Below, in pieces: positions 55,873 through 64,000 of a stretch of DNA of 64,000 nucleotides (within the stretch, counting starts at the first letter, position 1; every line of letters starts with the position of its first letter). The DNA is from Thereva unica (taxonomy: Eukaryota; Arthropoda; Insecta; Diptera; Therevidae). The position numbers and the translations under genes are program-made. The notes beneath the pieces were generated by a model, which saw only the letters and a list, made by a program, of their open reading frames with translations, had not been told where the DNA came from and ran no database searches. The stretch spans positions 226,890,224 to 226,954,223 of the forward strand of contig OX465281.1 of assembly GCA_949987705.1 (NCBI GenBank), given 5' to 3'.

Positions 55873-57717
55873 TTTAAAATTTTGATGATTGATGAGGATT
55901 TTTAAGATGCTTAAGTGTTAGCCATTATAAATATTATAAATTTCAGGTTTCGGAAACTCTGAATATTTTCGAATCTCAGTGGGATTTGGGATAATGCATA
56001 TGGATCTCCTGTTCCTACTTCTAGTTCAATATAAAGCTCGATTTTAGCGCAATTCTCAATCAACATTTTAAAAGCTTCCTTGAATGGAAAGGAAGAGCTA
56101 TTAAAGCCACTAACTATAGCAGAAAGAATCACATATCAACAGGTTTTGTAATTAAAATATGTTATCGTAATACGAAGCCATGTAAAAAAATTCTATTGAC
56201 GCTCTTCTTGCTTCAATCTAATCTATCCTCATATGAAATGACTTGTCACCTAAGTTGCCATAAAGAAATTAAACCGCATCCAATAAAGAAGGTATTTTAC
56301 AGGTTAACTAAAAACGCATAATTAAAACTTTATCCACAATTTGATTACAGCCGGGATGCTAGGGGATTACTTTTAATCAACTAACATAAAAATCCCACCG
56401 GAGGGTACACCTTCAAGGTTGATCTAAAATTAAATTAAATCCGATTGAAACTGATCGTTGTCCCCATCTAGTAATGCCATAAAAAGTAGGCACCGATAGG
56501 ATTCGAGTTAGAATGGCCAAAGCAAGTGCATAATCAGGCAGCATTAATAATGGACTTTGCTGCGTACGAGTCCACCTTTTATTCGCCCGTTGTCGACCTG
56601 CTTGTCCTGTTGGCCGGTAATAAATTCTCCGGCATTTACAAGAAGACGAGAAAGCACCGCGCGGACACGAGTGGTGAGGCCCATCAGATTTTATAGTGAT
56701 TCTGATTCGCCGCTCGCCTCCCATGTGGAGATCAGCCTTAATGGAATTCCTGTCCTCCTCACTTTTCGAGTTGCCTGTATATACCTGGACATTCCACCTG
56801 GTGGGTGCTACTACGACTACATTGGGCTGCTTTAAGTTCATCCGCAGCCGACTGGAGCTGAACACATGGACGCGGAATCCCTTCTGATTAACTGCAGAAA
56901 TTTGTCATTGAGGCTCACCGGAGTGCGACTGCTGTTTGCTACCACGGTGAGCCCTTGATTAATTAATAAAATTTAAGATATTTCTGAAAATTTGTTCTGC
57001 CGTTATAATCCACAACTGAGAATCAAGTCGGATCAATAAAGAAAAAAAAACCGACAAGATTCCATGATTAATCGCGGCTAGAAAGTTGCTATCATAACTT
57101 CTATCCACCGCTCTTCCCGGAGAGCTTCCCAGGTACTGATAGATAGAACTCGTTCTTTGTCCACAATTGAGGGAATTAAAGGTAACAAATCGCCGGATTC
57201 TGCTGAGGATTTTATCAAGTAGTTGTGAAATGTGAAATGGGAGTAATAAATTCCTTAATTAACTGTATTCTCTGGCTTTCGAGAGCGAACAGAATCGGCG
57301 GTTTGACTACTTTCTCTGGCGTTACCAATCGGTGTTAGTTTGAGCCAACTATTAATCAGAGACTATTGCTAAATAACGTGCACTTGGAGTATTTTGTAAT
57401 TCTTCAGTATTTTATATATTAGGTAAGAGTTTTATGGACAATTATTTTATATAAAATAACTGGGATTGAATTTCAAAGTTATGGAGAGTAATTATAGAGA
57501 GTGATACTAACTTTTAGTTTGGATACAAATTCCTCTCTATGTGTTTCTTGTGACCTACAAATGCGGATGCTATTTCGTGGATGAATCTTCTAATTGACCA
57601 GACTAATGAGTCAAAGACGAAATAAGTGAACGTGGTCAACCTTCACTAGAAACCCAAACGAAAACTTACTTTACGAGCATGCAACAGTCTTCTTAGTTAT
57701 ATTTTTCGCGAAAGGAT
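55873..57717. other. no certain gene; overlapping frames at 56413-56887
   Basis: Most is AT-rich and non-coding. The 56413-56887 stretch is GC-richer and open on both strands (see the separate entry). Confidence 0.4.
56413..56865 (-). other. unassigned 150-codon open frame, possible exon
   Basis: The minus frame starts MFSSSRLRMNLKQPNVVVVA and holds EEDRNSIKADLHMGGERRIR. No family is recognised. On the plus strand the same DNA opens a frame at 56552 (MDFAAYESTFYSPVVDLLVL, good A at -3, possible donor GTGAGG near 56679) and another at 56696-56887. Base composition differs from the flanks, so one of these may be a real exon. The minus frame would share prickle's direction, but nothing links it to prickle. 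Confidence 0.25.
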
Positions 57718-57730
57718 AAAACCTACCATT

Positions 57731-59346
57731 CTTCTTCTTCTTCTTAAATGGCGCTACAGTCCTTGCAGGACTCGGGCCTCTTGAAGTCGCCTCTTCCAGT
57801 CTTCTTTACGTCTTGCTAGCTCTCTCCAGTTTGATATACGAAGTTTATCGAAGGTTCTTCTAGCACGTCATCCATCCACCTATTTCTTGGTCGTCCTACT
57901 CTTCTTCTTCCAGATGGTCTTCCATTAAAAATCCTGGCTAGCATTCTTTCTTCTGGAGCCCGTAGAACGTGTCCAAGCCATCGCAGTCTGTTCAATCTTA
58001 TGTACGTAGATATGTTTATTTCGTCATACATTATTTGTTGAAGTTCCTCATTTGTCCTAATGCGCCACTCGTTTTGGTTAACCCTTACAGCGCCAAAGAT
58101 TCTTCTTAAGATCTTCCTTTCGAAGATTTTAAGCTGGTTTTCTGTTTGTTGGGTCAATGTCCAAGCCCAAGCCCATAGCATAGCATAGAACTGGCCGGAT
58201 TAACGTTTTGTATAGTCTGATTTTGCATTGTCTTGAAATTTCTTTGTTTTTAAAGACCGGGACTAGTGCGAAATAGGTTTTATTTGCGGCTACGATGCGT
58301 CTATGGATGTCGTCCTTTATATGGTTTTGTGCAGTAAGCATTGTCCCTAAGTAGATAAAGTTTTCTACAATTTGCACAATATGATCGCCAAGTTTGATAC
58401 TTCGTCCTAGCCAATGTCCTTGTTTTGATACGATCATATATTTTGTTTTTGTGTCATTTACTCGTAGATTGAACTTTGCTGAGCTTTCTACAGTCTTGAA
58501 AAAGGTTTCCTTTACCTCTTGTGCTTTGCGTCCAATTATGACTATATCATCTGCGAAGGCTAGTATCTGGATGTTCCTTGTGAAGATGCTATTTGCTCCA
58601 TTAAGCTGTGTTTCTCTCATTATTGCTTCGAGAGCAATGTTAAAAAGTATTGGTGAGATTGCATCTCCTTGTCGCAGACCCGATTCTTGAGGAAAATTGG
58701 TTGAGTTACAACCTCGTATTCTCACTTGTGTTTCACAATTTTTAGTCGTCATCCTGCAGAGATCTATTAATTTTCTGGGGAAACCCATTTCATTCATCTT
58801 ATTCCACAACTCTCTTTTATTTAGTAGATCGTAAGCATTTCTATAGTCTATAAAAAGAAGATGTATATCTATGTTTTCTTCCCAGCATTTTTCAAGTATT
58901 TGTCTCATTATGAAAATCTGGTCTGTTGTCGATCTGTTCGTTCTAAATCCTGCTTGGTAATCACCTACTTTATCTTCCAAATGTGGTTTCAGTCTATTAA
59001 ATAAAATATGTGAAAACACTTTGTAAGCTGTGTTCAGAAGAGATATTGGCCTGTAGTTTTTGCAGCTCATCAATTCACCCTTTTTATGGACTGGGACTAT
59101 TGTGCCTAAAAGCCATTCTTCTGGCATCTTGCTGCTTCTCCATAGTTTTATGATTAGACTATGTAAGGCCTGGCATAACTTCTCCCCACCATTTTTTAAG
59201 ATTTCCGTGGGTATGCCATCTGGACCTGGAGCTTTGTGATTTTTCAGTTTCGCTATGGCATTTTCAACTTCCTCCATTGTAGGATTTGGCGTATCGTTTT
59301 CTGGGTCATCTGTATTACGGTTTTCAAAAAAAAAAAAAACAGAAGC
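57731..59346 (-). mobile_element. 5'-truncated RTE-type LINE with 13-base TSD
   Basis: AAAACCTACCATT flanks both sides (57718-57730 and 59347-59359). Reading minus, the element ends CTGTAGCGCCATTTAAGAAG with a (GAA)n tail at the left boundary. It carries most of a reverse transcriptase and the C-terminal region, described separately. Short, sharp flanks and few lesions suggest a young insertion. Confidence 0.88.
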
Positions 59347-59349
59347 AAA
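57816..59349 (-). pseudogene. RTE reverse transcriptase, one frameshift
   Basis: The first frame (to 58129) reads LKNHKAPGPDGIPTEILKNG, NYRPISLLNTAYKVFSHILF, YQAGFRTNRSTTDQIF, LFIDYRNAYDLLNKRELWNK (motif A), SGLRQGDAISPILFNIALEA and ILAFADDIVIIGRKAQEV (motif C). The second frame (58181 to 57816) continues TLTQQTENQLKIFERKILRR, TYIRLNRLRWLGHVLRAPEE and GRPRNRWMDDVLEE. The switch lies in the CYA-WTLT segment near 58170. The Met at 59358 comes from the target duplication (ATGGTAGGTTTT), not from the element. Confidence 0.88.
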
Positions 59350-60079
59350 ACCTACCATTATCAGCTTTAAAGTGACAATCCTGCCTTCGTAACAGCCAAT
59401 TCAAAACCAAGGGCTCATAAACTCTTGCTCACCTACAGGAGAGTCCTCGGACGAAATAAATTGATTTGTTGAAGTCATCCTCAATGATGATGTAATCTTG
59501 AGAGATTTGAACGAGTAGTTCGAGAGCCAGTATTAAGACTTAGCTTGTATGAGAACAGTAATGACAATGGACAATGGACAATTCTTCTTTAATACCGATT
59601 ACGGTACTTGAAGGTACTAGCTTCGACTAGGATTGCAAATTTGTACGATGTTGCCAAAATTCGTTGTAACGCTAAAAAGTTTTGTGTTCGCGAATCTGTT
59701 CTGATTCAATACATCTGCGCTATGCGATCAACACCTGTGGTTATGTGTAAGAAATGGTAACTCCGCCGTCGTCTGTTCCCAAGTCCAGGGTGGGAAAGGA
59801 AGAGGGTGGTCGACCTGCCGAATTGGCCAGAAAACCGAAGAAACTAGGCAAGAAACCCCATGGATACACGAACTAACTACTGACGAAATAATGCTACTGG
59901 ATCCGAGCAGGCGATGCGCCAACACTGGGAACCAGGGATGCTGGTGAGAAGTGGGTTACTGACCGAACCCACTGACCAAATGAGTCACCCCGAAAATGGA
60001 AATTCAATTCGCCGCGTGGAATGAACGAACAGGACATCACGTCGATCAAAAGGAAATCATAGAAAGGCAATTTTATTGA

Positions 60080-62395
60080 AATGCAAAATATCAGTTGCTG
60101 CGCTGTCGGAATTACCGCATCAAAGCAACAATCGGCGAAAAGATGACGCTTTACTATTCCGGTGGTAAGAGACAAGAGACTGGCGTCGGGTTTATGGTCG
60201 ATCAACCGACCAGCAGCGTTATCGCATTCCAACAGATATCTGAGCGTTTGCCGGTTATAGCCATCAGTGGAACGATCAAGACCCATTTCATATTCGTTTA
60301 TACGCCGACCGAGACCAGCCCGAACGCGATCGAATTTTACAAACATTCATTGGTTGCGATACCTCGAGCCGAATTAATCGCGGGGACATCAACGCACATT
60401 CAGGAGCAGATCGAATCGGGTGGGAAGGAACGATGGGCGAATTCGACGGGTCAACAACTCGGCGATATTAGATTACGTTTTGATCAACGCAGGATTCCGA
60501 TTGACGCTCAAAGGCGTACGTGCAATGCGTGGGCCCGATTGCAAATCAAACCATTACCTAGTGCGAGCGTAATTACAGATGAGATTACAAAGAGCAAAGA
60601 GAACGCCACCCCTACCAGCCAAGAAAGCGTCCCTCCGGGACCCGAACATCGGGCGAGTGTTTCAAATGGCATTATCCAACAAATTCGCGGAGCTCGCAAT
60701 ACCGGACGATATCGATGTAGAAGAAAGGAAATTGTGGGGTGTTCAATAGAGTTGTGACCACCTATCCGTATACGAACGCAGCCGATCTCGGACAGCTGTC
60801 GGGACTTCGTCGTCGGTCCAACGAATGAATCCCATAGACTTTGAGCAATACCGACGATTGAACAAAGAAGATCGAAGGAAAATAAAATCAGGAGGAGAAG
60901 CGTACTGGAATAACGTTGCGGCCGACATGGGAGAAGTGAAGTCGATGCACGGGTACCGGACGCTGTACCAAACAATTCGGCGGTTAGGTGGCGAAACTAC
61001 ATCAACTAGCGACAACATCAAAAAATCGGATGGAGCTTTCGTGACCTCTCCCCATGAACGTCTGCAGCGGTGGAGAGAATTCTTCCACCAGCTGTACAAC
61101 CACGATCCGACCCAAGGTCCAGCACCTGAACCGCCGATTATCGAACAGTTTCTCGATACCAATTCGACAATTATTGAGGTGAAGACGACAATAAAATCGC
61201 TGAAAAATGGAAAAGCGCTGGGAATAGACCATGTAACCGCCGAGATGATCAAAGCCGGGGGTGATGTCTTATCACAACGACTCCATTTTCTCATAACACA
61301 CATATAACATTTGGACCGTGTCCCGTCGGTGTGGAAGAAAGCGATCGTTGTACCAATTTTGAAGAACAGTGACAGTCGGAAATGCAAGAACTATCGCGGT
61401 ATTAGCACCTTTTCGATCATCGGCAAAGTATTGACGAAATTCATACAATCGAGGTTCCAGAAGCATAGAGAAAAACAAGTCGGAAAGAACAAGCAGGATT
61501 TACACCACATCGAGGATGTATTGATCAAATATTCGCACGCCGTCAGCTAATAGAAAAAAGAATTCGTTCTGGCAAATGGACTGTTGTCGTTTTCATCGAT
61601 TTAAACTTCGCTTCCGACTGCATCGATTGGAACAGCTTGTGGGAAGCGTTGGAAACCGAACATGTGCTATTGAAAATCATCCAACTTCTCAAAGCGTCGC
61701 TCGATGGCTCAACCAGCAGTATTCTCATTCAAAGCGACATATCCGAATATTCCCGATTCAAACGGGTATCCGACAGGGAGACGTCATTTCGCCACTTCTC
61801 TTCAACGTTGCGATCGACGCGATTATGCCTGAAGCATTCGATGGACGACTTGGAGTTCGATACGACGACAACAACATCGTAATCGACTTGATGTTCGCCG
61901 ACGATAGCGATTCGACACGAATGCCGAAGCAACGGATATCTTATACGACATTGGTGGTGCATATGTAAACGAACAAATATTTCCATCAAAACAAAAGTAC
62001 GCTTTTACCGAACGTTCATCCTTCTGATTCTTCTTTATGGATCTGAAACGTGGACGTCAAACCGGATGTTAAGAAGCTCAAGGTCTTCCAAATACGATGC
62101 TCTAGGCAGATGGTCGGTGTCTCACTACCCGATCGCCTTCGAAATGAAACAGTTCGACAAAGATGCGATCGGTAGACATTGATCGAAGAAGATATGCGAA
62201 AACGTTGAATACGGTGGTTTGGACATGTTTGCCGAATAGATGCTAACCGCTTGCCACGTAAACATCTCTGGCGAGACCGTCCGGCAGACTGGAGAAGCCA
62301 GCGAACCGGTAAGAATGAAACGAATCGTGAATAGAGTTTGAGACCCTGCAGCACTGACAACATGGTATCAGAGTCGGCAGAGTACTAGTGTATGA
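60080..62395 (+). pseudogene. RTE-type LINE, decayed endonuclease and reverse transcriptase
   Basis: In order on the plus strand: KMTLYYSGGKRQETGVGFMV and VIAFQQISERLPVIAISGTI with FIFVYTPTETS (endonuclease); an EAYWNNVAADMGEV linker; SLKNGKALGIDHVTAEMIKA, SVWKKAIVVPILKNSDSRKC and NYRGISTFSIIGKVLTKFIQ (RT start); TGIRQGDVISPLLFNVAIDA (motif B); and DLMFADDSDSTRMP (motif C). LIEEDMRKR-like and GRVLVYEA-like sequence is visible at the end in broken frames. Many stops. It is a different RTE lineage from the one at 57731. Confidence 0.8.
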
Positions 62396-64000
62396 GGCAG
62401 AGTTAATAATCCCTACCAGTTTGAAATATTTTATTAAGTTAATTACCCTAGAATTACTTTGATAAACCATAAGATTATATAATTTCCACGTTTCCAAAAT
62501 AAATCATCCAGCTTGGAAAACATTTTTCGTATCGCAAATGATTGACACAATTATTGATTTAGGAACCACAAACAAAATTTTGGGGTAGGAACTAAACGTA
62601 AATTTATGAGATCGCTGCCAGCTTTATACTTTATCGTTTAATATCGAAGAACCCCCAACTAATCTACAATTGCCACAGCTGTGCTAAATGGCATTTCCAT
62701 ATGGAGCTAAACTTCACTGGCAAATTTTCAATTGTTGCTCCCCTGAATGCAACAAGGTAAGTCTTTTATCCTCCTGAGTACTCAGTTCGCAATGGTCATA
62801 GCCTAACCCTTGCAATCACAGAAAGTTTCAATTAAAGAATAATAAATAAGCATAGGAATAATTTTTGGTTCTAAAACCGCACATTCCCCATCCTAGTTCT
62901 AGATTTCCGCCAAACCCCGCCCTATTTTAAATAATTACCCCTCATTGCAGCGAAATGGGGGCATTGTAATTTCTTTATTAGCGGGGAAACTTTGAAAACA
63001 AAACGACACTGTCAAAAGTAGCGAGGTGTAATTGGTAATAATGGCGTATTATGTGCAGGATATCTTCTTCGGAAAGTTCCCAGGTAGATGTGAATTCAAA
63101 GCAGGCATCAATTACGATTATTATATTTATGATCTCGGAAGTGGGAAGCAGCACTTAAATGGCGGCTTGAGTGGATAATTACAATTTAAATTCTTTCTTT
63201 ATGATTTGATGTTACCGCGACATTGCATATTACTTTGTTGCTGGGCTTATGAAGGTGTCGAGGACAAGATGTTTTTTTAAGGTGCAGAAACTACTTGGGG
63301 AGTTCATTTGCTGCTCCGTGGTTTGCTTGCAGATTTTATTGGTTTTAAAAGACATTGAAAATTGGTTTTTTTAAAAATAATGCTTTTGTAGTGTTTAGCA
63401 GCTATGTGCATATTCTGCACTACACAGCCAGAAGTGCTTAAGTGCAAAATATGCGTTTCGAGAAAATCGCCCTCAAAGTTTTTTTTAGATTCAGAATTGG
63501 GCACAAAACCACTTTATTGTAGCAATGATTAAGAATAACTGAATACAAAAATGCAATAAAGTCAAAATCGTCAAATTTGCACTTAACCACTTCTGGGTTT
63601 TTACTGTAGATATGTAATTGGTTCTAAGCTGCTGTCGACTGTTCAAACATGTTCCTCTACTCGAACAGGAATTTGGAATTACTTTCAATAATGTGCGGTC
63701 TGAACTGAACCTTTCTCAATAAGCTAAGCTCTTGGAGTTTGCGTTATTTGGGACCCAAATTTGATTCTTAACAACGAAGAGAAAGCGGAGACAGTCAGTA
63801 CTGCTTTCAATGCCAATAAGCAGATCTTCAACAAGAAATTGAACTTCACTACATAGTGATTAGGGTAGTCTGGATGCTTTGTGGTGATCCGAATGTCATG
63901 TCTCGGAGTAACCGAGGGTCTATGTAAAATGCCCTCCAAATTGGCCTATAGAATAGGCAACAGGCAGCCTACACAGTCCTAAGGCTACGAGAAGCGGGAT
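62396..64000. other. no gene recognised
   Basis: AT-rich with only short frames (63304-63504, 63491-63688 and 63724-63939, all minus) lacking motifs. I found no exon with a prickle-compatible donor. Confidence 0.45.

Noticed and set aside
56413..56865. The missing 5' exon of prickle
   Set aside because: Same strand, but no resemblance to known prickle N-termini and no convincing phase-compatible donor.
59728..60346. Minus-strand frames of 65 and 150 codons
   Set aside because: They lie opposite the RTE endonuclease region or its leader and have no motif.

Overview
The window is animal nuclear DNA, almost certainly from an insect and most likely a fly (Diptera). It is AT-rich, has spliced genes including a 67-base intron, and is packed with insect-type transposons. 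The one host gene I recognise is a prickle-family planar cell polarity gene on the minus strand. Five of its coding exons lie between 43123 and 24015. Together they encode the PET domain, three LIM domains and a C-terminal CIIS prenylation box. The exon with the start codon is not identified; it lies upstream of 43123, in or beyond the window. Similarity in the PET/LIM core and in the last 60 residues points to pk itself or a very close paralogue.

Layout. 1-2095: a BEL/Pao gag relic split by a TIR element and followed by a LINE relic. 2256-6130: a Harbinger transposon with a complete Myb-like gene (plus strand), a broken transposase (minus strand) and a hAT MITE at its left side. 6131-12566: mostly unrecognised sequence with one MITE and two LINE relics. 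12567-14300: a TIR element carrying a ~132-base tandem repeat, then a SINE-like element with a tRNA-like head. 14938-16290: a LINE relic with an RNase H domain. 18180-22140: a LINE carrying three insertions, one of which carries a Helitron. 22190-22790: another LINE relic. 24015-43123: the prickle exons, with LINEs, Harbinger-type and other MITEs and a piggyBac relic in the introns. 43124-64000: upstream DNA with RTE-type LINE ends, an intact 981-residue LINE polyprotein, an R1-like LINE inserted into another LINE, a neatly bounded RTE insertion, and a decayed RTE with endonuclease and reverse transcriptase.

One LINE family, called family A here, recurs throughout: one intact ORF2 (49442-52387), at least six decayed copies, and a SINE-like element that appears to share its 3' tail and a 5' segment. 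Several insertions are defined precisely by target-site duplications, and in three cases removing the insert restores an interrupted reading frame. I found no convincing functional tRNA, rRNA, CRISPR array or bacterial feature. The most unusual material is the 18-22 kb nested stack, the Myb/SANT-carrying TIR family with a 4-base duplication, the TIR element whose ends match CACAGTG, and the SINE-like chimera.
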